From assembly GCF_028369135.1 (NCBI RefSeq), contig NZ_JAPWHW010000017.1:1-64000 (forward strand): a stretch of 64,000 nt of DNA. The letters are read 5' to 3'. The notes under the pieces are model-generated. The model was not told the DNA's origin, did no database searches, and saw only the letters and a list, made by a program, of their open reading frames with translations. Below are positions 51,149 to 58,709 of the stretch, piece after piece. The position numbers were made by a program, and so were the translations under genes. The stretch comes from Roseovarius sp. ZX-A-9 (GTDB lineage: Bacteria; Pseudomonadota; Alphaproteobacteria; Rhodobacterales; Rhodobacteraceae). The stretch's first letter is position 1, and every line of letters begins with the position of its first letter.

Positions 51149-51931
51149 TCATCCCAACCAGACATCAAGGAACAGCATCAGAACGAGCCCGACTGCGAGA
51201 CCGAGCGTCGCCCTGTTCTGATGGCCGCTGCGATGGGTTTCGGGGATGATTTCGTGGCTAATGACGTAGAGCATTGCGCCCGCGGCAAAGGCCAGACCCC
51301 ATGGAAGCAGCGGTTCCGACAGTGTGATGATGCCGGCCCCGAGCAAACCGCCAATCGGCTCGATCATGCCCGTCAGCGCCGCGATGCCCCAGGCGCGCAG
51401 CTTCGGATATCCCTCGCCCAGCAGAGATACAGCGACGGCCAATCCTTCGGGCGCATTCTGAAGCCCGATGCCGATGGCGAGCGGCAGACCGCCCTCCATA
51501 CCTCCGGATCCGAAGCCGACCCCAACCGCAAGGCCTTCGGGGAAGTTGTGGATCGTGATTGCGATGATGAACAGCCAGACCCGCCGCAAAGACGCCGCTT
51601 CGGGCCCTTCGCGTCCCGTCTTGAAGTGCTCGTGCGGCAGCTTTTCGTTCATCAGGGCGACAGCCCCCATGCCCAGAAGAATCGAAACGCATACGATGGC
51701 CGCAGGCATCGCGCCGTTTTCGAACATCGGCTCCGCCGCATCCAATGCCGGGATGATCAGCGAAAAGAAAGAAGCGGCGAGCATCACACCGGCAGCGAAG
51801 CCGAGCGACAGATCGCGTGTGGCCCGAGACGGGATGCGCCCGAACAGCACGGGAACTGCTCCGACTGCTGTGAGCGATCCGGCGGCAAGACTTCCGAGAA
51901 AGCCGAGCATTATCGGAGACAGATTTTCCAT
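51149..51931 (-). CDS. ZIP-family metal transporter
   Basis: The 260-residue protein has eight TM helices. The ZIP signature is IAITIHNFPEGLAVGVGFG in helix 4 and LQNAPEGLAVAVSLLG in helix 5, with an acidic/His loop (MNEKLPHEHFKTGREGPE). ZIPs import or balance Zn(II) and other divalent ions. It follows the DUF411 gene by 12 bases in the long minus-strand operon. Confidence 0.9.
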   Translation of the reverse strand: MENLSPIMLGFLGSLAAGSLTAVGAVPVLFGRIPSRATRDLSLGFAAGVMLAASFFSLIIPALDAAEPMFENGAMPAAIVCVSILLGMGAVALMNEKLPHEHFKTGREGPEAASLRRVWLFIIAITIHNFPEGLAVGVGFGSGGMEGGLPLAIGIGLQNAPEGLAVAVSLLGEGYPKLRAWGIAALTGMIEPIGGLLGAGIITLSEPLLPWGLAFAAGAMLYVISHEIIPETHRSGHQNRATLGLAVGLVLMLFLDVWLG

Positions 51932-51943
51932 GGGCGGGCCAGA

Positions 51944-52399
51944 TTATCCTTCGGCGTAGCTCGAAAAGACTTCCGTCGACCCGTCCTTGCGGATGAGGAA
52001 GACATCATAGGCCTCGCGGTCGTCTTCTGGCCCCATGCCGGGCGAGCCATAGGGCATCCCCGGAACAGCGAGGCCGACGGCGTCCGGGCGCTCCTCGAGA
52101 AGGCGGCGGATGTCAGCGGCCGGTACATGGCCCTCGATCACGTAGCCGTCAATGAGCGCGGTGTGGCAGGAGACCATGCGCTGCGGCACGCCGTTGTCTA
52201 GCTTGAAGCGCACGAGAAGCCCGCCGAACATGTCCTGGCCGGTCGGCACAAACCCGTTCTCTTCGAGATGTTTCATCCACGAGAGGCAGCAGCCGCATCC
52301 GTTGGTCTTGCGGACGTCGATCGCCGTTGCCTCTGCGAGGGCCTGGGCCGCTGGGAACAGGGCGAGCGTGATGGCAAGAACTTGTGTCATGCGTTTCAT
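51944..52399 (-). CDS. Exported DUF411 metal-binding protein, second copy
   Basis: The 151-residue protein has a signal peptide (VLAITLALFPAAQALA) and the DUF411 motifs KTNGCGCCLSWMKHLEENGF, VSCHTALIDGYVIEGHVP and GLAVPGMPYGSPGM. The Cys set and Met-rich part suit Cu(I) or another soft metal. It starts 3 bases after the M23 peptidase stop. Confidence 0.87.
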   Translation of the reverse strand: MKRMTQVLAITLALFPAAQALAEATAIDVRKTNGCGCCLSWMKHLEENGFVPTGQDMFGGLLVRFKLDNGVPQRMVSCHTALIDGYVIEGHVPAADIRRLLEERPDAVGLAVPGMPYGSPGMGPEDDREAYDVFLIRKDGSTEVFSSYAEG

Positions 52400-52402
52400 G
52401 GG

Positions 52403-53776
52403 TCAGAGCCTTTCGGTTGTCGTTTTGGCAATCTCGCTGCCGAGGTTTTCATTCAGAAGCGCCCGCGCCTCGGCCAGACGCGAGAGCGCGGCGGTATCAT
52501 CCGCATCGCTCTCGGCCGCTTCGGCGAGCCGGTCGTCAGAGAGGGGGTCAGTCGGGCGCCCATCCACGAGCACCTCATAGTGCAGGTTCGGACCTGTCGC
52601 CGTGCCAGTCGCGCCGACGCGGCCGATCACGTCTCCCGCCGCAACGCGTTGGCCTTGTGCCAAGTCTTCCGGCACGGCGCTCAGATGCGCGTAGCGCGTC
52701 ATGGTGTCGGAGCCGTGCAAGATTTCGACCACGCGACCATATCCGCCGCGCCAGCCGATGAAATTGACCCGCCCCGGTGCCGTCGCTTGAACCGGTGTCC
52801 CACGTGCCGCTGCAAAATCGACGCCGGTGTGCATCCGGACGTTGCCAAAGACCGGATGCGTGCGGCGTCCGAACACCGAGCTGAGGCGCGCACCCTCTAC
52901 CGGCTGTGCGAAGACGCGCAGCACCTCGCCATCGACGTAGATCGTCGCCTGACCGCTGCCGTCGTCCGGCCATACGATCTCGTAAAGCGAACCGCCGATC
53001 TCCAGTGCGGCGAAGGCGAGTTCGGGCTGTCCGATCCTGTCCTCTCCGACCCGCGCCTCACGCCAGAGAAGCCTTAGTGTTTCGCCACCGGCCATCTCGC
53101 GGCGGAAATCCACGGTCCCACCCAGCATCTGCGCAAGGTCCACGGAAAAACGGGCGGGTATGCCGGCTTCGTCGAGTGCCGCGAAGATCGAGCTGTCGAT
53201 CATGGCTTCGCCGGCAAGGGTTACGATTTCCGGATCCGGAGCCACGACCTGCGTGGACATCTGCTCGCCGAAAACCACCTCGATCCGAACCCCGTCCTCG
53301 ACGGCGAGTGAGACGGTGCGGGGGCTGCCGTCCACGGTCGAAGCGACAGTGACCGAGTGCCCCGGCCGCAGCCGTCGCAGATCGTATTCCGCACCAAGCG
53401 CGAGGGCAACTTCGGCTCTGTCAGGTGCCGCAAGACCGGCCTCTGACAGCAAGAAATCGAGCGTTTCGCCCGGAGCAATGTCGCGCGACCACGTCGACAG
53501 GGGTGGCTCGATCGCTTGCACCGGCCTGTCGGCAAACGCGGCCTGCAGAAGGGGCAGCGGGCTGAGGTCGGGTGCATCGTCTGCCCATGCCGCCGCGGGC
53601 AGCGTCACGGGGATGTCAACGTTCTGGGGGGCTTCAGGACCTTGGGGCATCCAGCTACCTGCCTGGGCAAGTTCCGGCGGCACGGGTTCTTTCGACATGG
53701 AATCAGAGATGGCGATAGCCGCTCCCGAAACCGTCCCCGCAATTGCGACACAAGCCGCCAAAGTTCTGAGCCTCAT
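52403..53776 (-). CDS. M23-family peptidase (LytM domain), exported
   Basis: The 457-residue protein has an N-terminal signal anchor (TLAACVAIAGTVSGAAIAI), a LysM/OapA-like middle domain (SRDIAPGETLDFLLSEAGL) and a C-terminal M23 domain: FGRRTHPVFGNVRMHTGVDFAAARGTPV with His and Asp ligands, YAHLSAVPEDL and GPNLHYEVLVDGRPTDPL with the last His. All zinc ligands are present, so endopeptidase activity on peptidoglycan is likely. The start at 53776 overlaps the SCO stop (ATGA). Confidence 0.9.
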   Translation of the reverse strand: MRLRTLAACVAIAGTVSGAAIAISDSMSKEPVPPELAQAGSWMPQGPEAPQNVDIPVTLPAAAWADDAPDLSPLPLLQAAFADRPVQAIEPPLSTWSRDIAPGETLDFLLSEAGLAAPDRAEVALALGAEYDLRRLRPGHSVTVASTVDGSPRTVSLAVEDGVRIEVVFGEQMSTQVVAPDPEIVTLAGEAMIDSSIFAALDEAGIPARFSVDLAQMLGGTVDFRREMAGGETLRLLWREARVGEDRIGQPELAFAALEIGGSLYEIVWPDDGSGQATIYVDGEVLRVFAQPVEGARLSSVFGRRTHPVFGNVRMHTGVDFAAARGTPVQATAPGRVNFIGWRGGYGRVVEILHGSDTMTRYAHLSAVPEDLAQGQRVAAGDVIGRVGATGTATGPNLHYEVLVDGRPTDPLSDDRLAEAAESDADDTAALSRLAEARALLNENLGSEIAKTTTERL

Positions 53777-54399
53777 GTCGCCCCCTCCATTTCTTCTTCC
53801 AGCGCGCGGCGGATCTTCGGCACCGCGAATTCTTTGGGCTCGTGATAGTCGATCATGGTGACGAATCGCCCAGAGGCTGCGAACAGGAAGACGCTCGCGG
53901 TGTGGTTCATCGTGTAATCGCCGCTCTCCGCCGGTACTCGCTCGTAGGTGGCGCGGAAGCCGTCCGCGACGCGCGCTATCTGCTCTTCCGGTCCCGTCCA
54001 GCCGCGGATCGCCGGATGGAAGTAGCCGACATATTCGGCCATCGTTTCGACAGTGTCGCGCTCGGGATCGACCGTGATGAAAACCACGTTCATCTCGTCG
54101 GCCTCGTCTCCCAGATCGTCGAGCCATCCCGAAATGTCAGAAAGCGTGGTCGGGCAGACATCGGGACAGTAGGTGAAGCCGAAGAACGCCATCGTCGGGC
54201 GACCGATCAGGGTTTCCGGCCCGACCGCGTTGCCCTCATGATCCGTCAGACGGAAATCCATCTCGGTCAGGGCCACAGGCCGCTGCCCGACAGGTTCGGG
54301 TCCACCGGGTCCATCGACCTGCCACCAACCGACGAAGAGCATCAGGGCGACCGCCCCGACACCAGCCGCGCCGTACCCCAGGACCGCCCGTCGCCGCAT
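53773..54399 (-). CDS. SCO1/SenC-type copper thiol protein, copy 1
   Basis: The 208-residue protein has an N-terminal TM anchor (GAAGVGAVALMLFVGWW) and a thioredoxin fold with FFGFTYCPDVCPTTLSDI (CxxxC copper site), TVDPERDT and the His ligand in YTMNHTASVFLF. SCO proteins deliver copper to cytochrome oxidase CuA or keep its thiols reduced. The stop couples to the M23 gene; the start shares a base with the PCuAC stop (TGATG). Confidence 0.9.
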   Translation of the reverse strand: MRRRAVLGYGAAGVGAVALMLFVGWWQVDGPGGPEPVGQRPVALTEMDFRLTDHEGNAVGPETLIGRPTMAFFGFTYCPDVCPTTLSDISGWLDDLGDEADEMNVVFITVDPERDTVETMAEYVGYFHPAIRGWTGPEEQIARVADGFRATYERVPAESGDYTMNHTASVFLFAASGRFVTMIDYHEPKEFAVPKIRRALEEEMEGAT

Positions 54400-54866
54400 C
54401 AGTCCTCTGGCCCCCGCGCGGCGATTCCGAGGATCGGCACCTTGACCGTCACTTCGCCTCCGTCGTCGAAAAGCAGGGTCAGCGGAAAGGTGTCCCCTTC
54501 CGTCATCGGTTCTTGTAGCCGCATCAGCATTGCGTGCAGGCCCCCCGGTTCGAGCGCGACGCTCTCGCCCGGGGCGATCGCGATCTCCCCCGCCGGGCTC
54601 ATGGAGCTCACACCTTCGGCATTGGTCTTCGTCTCGTGGATTTCGGGCATCATCGCGAGCGGTGTTGTAAGGCCGATCAGCGTCACCGGCTCGTCGCCAG
54701 TGTTGCGGATCGTCATGTAAGCGGCCCCGGGACGGTTCATCCCGATGGAGGCGCGGGACCACGCGTTCTCGACGACAACATCCTCGGGTCCGGCCAGCGC
54801 GGGCACCGAGAGCCCTCCAAGGGTCAAAAGCGCGGCCAGTGTGCCAGTCAAAATATACTTTTTCAT
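54399..54866 (-). CDS. Periplasmic copper chaperone PCu(A)C
   Basis: The 155-residue protein has a signal peptide (ILTGTLAALLTLGGLSVPALA) and the PCuAC domain: VENAWSRASIGMNRPGAAYMTIRN, then the copper set MPEIHETK, SSMSP and PGGLHAMLM, matching H-x-M and H/M spacing of the family. It hands Cu(I) to SCO and cytochrome oxidase. The gene lies between DsbA-like and SCO genes, as in many proteobacterial copper clusters. Confidence 0.9.
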   Translation of the reverse strand: MKKYILTGTLAALLTLGGLSVPALAGPEDVVVENAWSRASIGMNRPGAAYMTIRNTGDEPVTLIGLTTPLAMMPEIHETKTNAEGVSSMSPAGEIAIAPGESVALEPGGLHAMLMRLQEPMTEGDTFPLTLLFDDGGEVTVKVPILGIAARGPED

Positions 54867-54889
54867 CGTTCTGATCCTGCCCTTTCCAT

Positions 54890-55549
54890 TCAGCTTTGCG
54901 CGGCAGCGACTTCGGCGGCCACCAGACGACGCAACTCTGCCTCCCCGAATGGATCGAGCGGCTTGCCGTTCACAAAGAATGTGGGCGTCTGGCGAATTCC
55001 CACGGCCTCGACGTCAGCACGATCCTGGTTAAGGATCGCCACGACACCGGGTGCCAGCATTTGCGTGCGCGCGGCTTCGGCATCGAGTCCGGCCGTGGCG
55101 GCGATCTGAAGGATCAGGCCAGGCGCCGGGGCACCGTGCGACGCCCATCTCGGCTGTTCCCGCAGAACGGCCTCGAGCACCGGCACGTAAACGTCCTGCA
55201 TGCGCGCCGCTTCGAGCACGCGGATGGCTTCCTCGGATGCCGCGCCGTGGAAGGGCGTGTAGCGGATCACGACGCGGACAGCTTCCCCATGCTCGGCCAT
55301 GATGTCCTTCACGATGGGATGAAAGGCGCGACAGGCCTCGCAGGCCGGATCGAAGAATTCGACGATCGTGACGGGCGCATCCGCAGGCCCGAGGATGGGC
55401 GAGTAGGGGCGGATCATCGCCTCCGCAAGTTCCGGAGCAACGGGCTCCGCTTCGGCCACTGGGCCGGGGCGGATTGCAAACCAGGTGGCTCCGCCGAAAC
55501 CGGCGGCGCCGAGGGCAAGAACGGACAGGATCAGGCCGCGTCGATTCAT
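54890..55549 (-). CDS. DsbA-family thiol oxidoreductase
   Basis: The 219-residue protein has an N-terminal anchor (GLILSVLALGAAGFGGATWFA), a thioredoxin domain with FFDPACEACRAFHP (CEAC active site), a helical insert and the cis-Pro loop GIRQTPTFFVNGKPL. It resembles the ScsC/BdbD group of periplasmic thiol proteins that protect against copper and metal damage. The start at 55549 overlaps the dsbB stop. Confidence 0.9.
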   Translation of the reverse strand: MNRRGLILSVLALGAAGFGGATWFAIRPGPVAEAEPVAPELAEAMIRPYSPILGPADAPVTIVEFFDPACEACRAFHPIVKDIMAEHGEAVRVVIRYTPFHGAASEEAIRVLEAARMQDVYVPVLEAVLREQPRWASHGAPAPGLILQIAATAGLDAEAARTQMLAPGVVAILNQDRADVEAVGIRQTPTFFVNGKPLDPFGEAELRRLVAAEVAAAQS

Positions 55550-55968
55550 GTTCGTGTGTCCTTCAATGAAAGGGCCGACAGCGCCCCGATCAGCGCGAAG
55601 GCGGCGAGCGCCATCAGCGGGATAGGGATGCCGAAGACCAGTTGGTTGTCATCGGTGCAAGAGGGGCCGGTGGCCGTGCAGGGCTGGACGCGTTCGGGAA
55701 CAAGACCGACGTACAGCCCCATGTGCCAGAGGGCGATTGCGCCGCCGCCAAGCGCCAATGCGATGCCGTAGCGCCCCACGCGGCCGTCCCGCCACCAAAG
55801 GCCGAGCCCGAGGACAATGGCCAAGGGGAACATGAAGGCGCGCTGGAACCAGCACAGCACACAGGGCGTCTGCCCCAGCACCTCGCCGACAAAAAGCACG
55901 GCAAGCGAGGCGACGAGCGCGATGATCCACGCCAGCCCGAGGGCTGTTTCTCCGGACATACGGTTCAT
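55546..55968 (-). CDS. DsbB-family disulfide-forming membrane protein
   Basis: The 140-residue protein has four TM helices and the two Cys pairs of DsbB: QTPCVLCWFQRAFMFPL in the first loop and VQPCTATGPSCTDD in the second. It reoxidises the DsbA-like partner with quinone. The start at 55968 (MNRMSG) lies 5 bases after the SCO2 stop; the overlapping stop/start with dsbA shows coupling. Confidence 0.9.
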   Translation of the reverse strand: MNRMSGETALGLAWIIALVASLAVLFVGEVLGQTPCVLCWFQRAFMFPLAIVLGLGLWWRDGRVGRYGIALALGGGAIALWHMGLYVGLVPERVQPCTATGPSCTDDNQLVFGIPIPLMALAAFALIGALSALSLKDTRT

Positions 55969-55973
55969 GTCGG

Positions 55974-56576
55974 TCAGAACCTCTCTTCCAGATCGGCGAG
56001 TATCTCTTCGGCGGAGGTGCCGTAGGGCCACGAGTCGGCGAAGCCCGCGTCGGGATCGAAGAGGAACAAATGCGACGTGTGGCCCATCGTGTAACCATCC
56101 GGCGCCGCAGCCTCTTCGACGCGTTCAAAGAAGATCGGAAACGTCTCGGATGTGGCGGCGATCTGTTCCGGCGTGCCGGTCAGACCGATGATGCCCGCAT
56201 CGAACAGCGGGACGTATTCGGCGAGTGCGGCGGGCGTGTCCCGTTCGGGGTCGATGGTGATGAAAATCGGCTGGACCTTGGCGGCATCGTCGCCCAGACC
56301 GTCCATCACCGCCGCGACCTCGGATAGGGTCGTCGGGCAGACGTCGGGGCAGTTGGTAAAGCCGAAAAAAACCAGCATCCAGCGCCCCGCAAAGTCCTCC
56401 TCGGTTCGAACCATACCCTGGTGGTCCGTCAGTTCGAACTCAGCGAAAAAAGGCGGTTCGGCGTCGGTTCGGGCGCTATCGGCACGATAATCGGACCATA
56501 GCAAAAGCCATATGAAGGCAAGCGCTGCCACGCCTGCCAAAACCCAAAGAAACTTCTGTGCCGATGTAAGGGACAA
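55974..56576 (-). CDS. SCO1/SenC-type copper thiol protein, copy 2
   Basis: The 200-residue protein has a TM anchor (FLWVLAGVAALAFIWLLLW) and FFGFTNCPDVCPTTLSEV, TIDPERDTPAALAEY and the His of YTMGHTSHLFLF. It leads the long minus-strand operon SCO2-dsbB-dsbA-PCuAC-SCO1-M23-DUF411-ZIP-lspA-lnt. A MerR-type promoter lies 36 bases upstream. Confidence 0.9.
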   Translation of the reverse strand: MSLTSAQKFLWVLAGVAALAFIWLLLWSDYRADSARTDAEPPFFAEFELTDHQGMVRTEEDFAGRWMLVFFGFTNCPDVCPTTLSEVAAVMDGLGDDAAKVQPIFITIDPERDTPAALAEYVPLFDAGIIGLTGTPEQIAATSETFPIFFERVEEAAAPDGYTMGHTSHLFLFDPDAGFADSWPYGTSAEEILADLEERF

Positions 56577-56611
56577 TCCTGTTCGCCTGATTTTGATTCT
56601 TATTGCCTGTG

Positions 56612-56642
56612 CGGATACATCCTCTAGCTGCTAGAGGTTCAA
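56612..56642 (-). promoter_or_regulatory. MerR-type promoter box 3 (SCO-to-lnt operon)
   Basis: On the minus strand: TTGAAC (56642-56637), a 19-base spacer with the perfect 17-bp dyad CCTCTAGCAGCTAGAGG (56621-56637) and TATCCG (56617-56612). It faces the ten-gene minus-strand operon, and the regulator gene starts 106 bases away on the other strand. Confidence 0.8.
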
Positions 56643-56747
56643 GCACGAAATCATGGTATAGCTTGAACTCACGCGTCTGTGAAACCGACACTTGTTTATT
56701 CCGACGGCAAAACCTACACAAACTGTATCTTTTTCATGGAGGCGAAA

Positions 56748-57176
56748 ATGCTCACGATCGGTACTCTGTCAAAGAAGACTGGCACGAAGGTGCAGACCAT
56801 CCGGTACTACGAACAGATTGGGCTCATGCCCGAACCTGGCAGGACCGAAGGCGGGCAGAGGCGCTACGACAATGCACAGCTCGACCGGCTGTCCTTCATC
56901 CGCCATTCGCGACAACTCGGTTTCTCGCTCGATGCGATCCGCGAGCTGCTCGACCTCAGCGACCATCCCAACCGGCCCTGTGATGAGGCTGATGCCATCG
57001 CGCGTCGCCAGCTCAAACAGGTGGAGCAGCGCATGGCCCGCCTGAAGGCGCTGCGCACGGAACTGAAACGCATGGTTCACGAATGCAGCGGCGGGCGGAC
57101 GGGAGATTGCAAGGTGCTTGAGGTGTTGCGGGACCATTCGGAATGCTTGACCGAACACGAGGAAATCGGGGCCTGA
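56748..57176 (+). CDS. MerR-family metal-responsive regulator (ZntR/CadR/PbrR type)
   Basis: The 142-residue protein has the MerR winged helix (MLTIGTLSKKTGTKVQTIRYYEQIGLMPEP, GGQRRYD) and a dimer helix. Candidate metal Cys are in NRPCDEAD (about residue 79) and HECSGGRTGDCKVLE (about 114-122), an arrangement like ZntR, CadR and PbrR rather than CueR. These regulators twist 19-bp-spaced promoters into active form on metal binding. Four such promoters are in this window. The ATG at 56748 is chosen; one at 56736 adds four residues. Confidence 0.88.
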   Translation: MLTIGTLSKKTGTKVQTIRYYEQIGLMPEPGRTEGGQRRYDNAQLDRLSFIRHSRQLGFSLDAIRELLDLSDHPNRPCDEADAIARRQLKQVEQRMARLKALRTELKRMVHECSGGRTGDCKVLEVLRDHSECLTEHEEIGA

Positions 57177-57258
57177 AGGAATTCAGCCAACATTCCGGCT
57201 GGAACGCAGATCTGCCGCAGAAGTTAATGTGTCGTACAACACAAGCTGGAACCACAAA

Positions 57259-57858
57259 ATGGCCGCTAGACAAGATTCAATGGAGAGACGGACGCTTTGG
57301 ATCGTTCTGGCGCTCAATATCGGTTTGGCCGTGGCTTTTTTCGCAACAGGCGCCTTCGGCGACTCAAGTGCCCTGATCGCCAACGGGCTCGATAACCTCT
57401 CCGACAGCTTCGTCTACGCGATCAGCCTTTTCGCTTTGTCCCGATCCGCCAAATGGAAACGCGGGGCGGCGAACGTTTCCGGCGGGCTGCTGATCCTGTT
57501 CGCTGCAGGCATCCTCTACGATGCGTGGCGCCGCTACATCGGTGGGTCAGATCCGCTCGGGACGATCATGATTGCAATGGCCCTGATCGCGGCGGCTATC
57601 AACGCAGTCTGCGTTTGGCTGCTCGCTAAGCTCAAAAATCCAAACGTCAATATCCGCGCGGCCAACACCTTCAGTTACAACGATTTCGCCGCGAACCTCG
57701 GGATCGTCGTGGCCGGTGGCCTCGTCGCTTGGCTAGGAACCAACTGGCCGGACCTTGTCGTCGGTGTGATCGTCGCCGGGATCGCGGCCTGGGGCGGTAT
57801 CGACATCCTGCGCGACGCACACGGCGAACACCACAAAGCGGTTCACACGGACAAATAG
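57259..57858 (+). CDS. CDF-type cation transporter without C-terminal domain
   Basis: About 199 residues with six TM helices in the CDF pattern: ALIANGLDNLSDSFVYAISLFAL with Asp pair in helix 2, NTFSYNDFAANLGIVV with Asn and Asp in helix 5. The cytosolic ferredoxin-like domain of full CDFs is absent. Such short forms accompany CadR/PbrR-like regulators. ATGs at 57259 and 57280 and a GTG at 57229 are possible starts. It follows the MerR gene by 82 bases. Confidence 0.85.
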   Translation: MAARQDSMERRTLWIVLALNIGLAVAFFATGAFGDSSALIANGLDNLSDSFVYAISLFALSRSAKWKRGAANVSGGLLILFAAGILYDAWRRYIGGSDPLGTIMIAMALIAAAINAVCVWLLAKLKNPNVNIRAANTFSYNDFAANLGIVVAGGLVAWLGTNWPDLVVGVIVAGIAAWGGIDILRDAHGEHHKAVHTDK

Positions 57859-57887
57859 TTGCGGGAGATTCTTTCTGAAAGAAAGGA

Positions 57888-57918
57888 TTGAAGCTATAGT
57901 GACTATAGCAATTAGTCT
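57888..57918 (+). promoter_or_regulatory. MerR-type promoter box 4 (transglutaminase-CDF operon)
   Basis: TTGAAG (57888-57893), a 19-base spacer with the perfect dyad GCTATAGTGACTATAGC (57893-57909), and TAGTCT (57913-57918). It lies 36 bases before the transglutaminase-like start. Confidence 0.75.
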
Positions 57919-57953
57919 TGTTCCAAGACGATTCGAGGAGCGACCCGTTGCAG

Positions 57954-58709
57954 ATGATCGACCCCCTACTTGTACCCACCAAACTACTGGATTTTGATGC
58001 CGCGCCTCTTGCGCGTCTAATTGAGAACCGCAGCTGGCGCGGCTTATCCGAATACGATCGGATCGGAGCTGCCTATGATTTCGTTCGGAATGAAATCGCG
58101 TTCGGATACAATCGAGCTGACGACATCCCCGCATCCGAAGTGCTTTCCGACGGCTATGGGCAGTGCAATACCAAAAGCACGCTCTTGATGGCGCTGCTGC
58201 GTGGTGTCGGCATTCGTTGCCGGTTGCATGGGTTTACGATCCACAAAGGCTTGCAGCGCGGTGTTGTCCCTGAGCTGGTGTATCCGCTTGCTCCGCAGGA
58301 AATTCTCCACTCATGGGTCGAGATCGAATTTCAAGGTGCCTGGATCAACCTTGAAGGCTTCATCCTGGATGACGCTTTCCTCGATGTCCTGCAAACGTCA
58401 TTCTCGGACACAGAAAGTCTCTGCGGTTATGGCGCGGGCACGGATTGCCTTGGCGCGCCTCCCGTCGCCTGGAACGGAGAAGATACCTACATTCAGAAAA
58501 CCGGCATCGTGCAGGATTTCGGCGTGTTTGATACGCCGGACGCCTTCTATTTTTCCCATGAGCAATCCTTTGGATGGCTGCGTGGTGCCCTTTACCGTCA
58601 TATCATACGCCACTGGATGAATGCGCGCGTTCGTGGTTTCCGCAGCGACCGCCTCAAGACTGACCGACGCGCGACACACGCGCATGAGGAGCCTGCCAAT
58701 GCCACATGA
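57954..58709 (+). CDS. Transglutaminase-like cysteine protein
   Basis: The 251-residue protein has the transglutaminase core: SDGYGQCNTKSTLLMALLRGVGI (catalytic Cys), ILHSWVEIEFQGAWINLEGF (His and Asp/Glu). No signal peptide is seen, so it acts in the cytosol. GAGGAG precedes the start; TTG at 57948 is another possible start. It is placed under a MerR-type promoter and before a CDF gene, overlapping it by 11 bases. Activity may be protease-like or amide-forming; its role in metal response is unknown. Confidence 0.82.
   Translation: MIDPLLVPTKLLDFDAAPLARLIENRSWRGLSEYDRIGAAYDFVRNEIAFGYNRADDIPASEVLSDGYGQCNTKSTLLMALLRGVGIRCRLHGFTIHKGLQRGVVPELVYPLAPQEILHSWVEIEFQGAWINLEGFILDDAFLDVLQTSFSDTESLCGYGAGTDCLGAPPVAWNGEDTYIQKTGIVQDFGVFDTPDAFYFSHEQSFGWLRGALYRHIIRHWMNARVRGFRSDRLKTDRRATHAHEEPANAT

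Noticed and set aside
53776..54127. Longer M23 peptidase reading to 54127
   Set aside because: It would run antiparallel in frame through the SCO gene; a signal anchor begins at 53776 with stop/start overlap.
56748..57176. MerR protein as a copper-sensing CueR
   Set aside because: The C-terminal Cys context is longer than CueR's two-Cys loop and a Cys near residue 79 is present, as in ZntR/CadR/PbrR. The copper-related genes in the regulon make this not fully settled.
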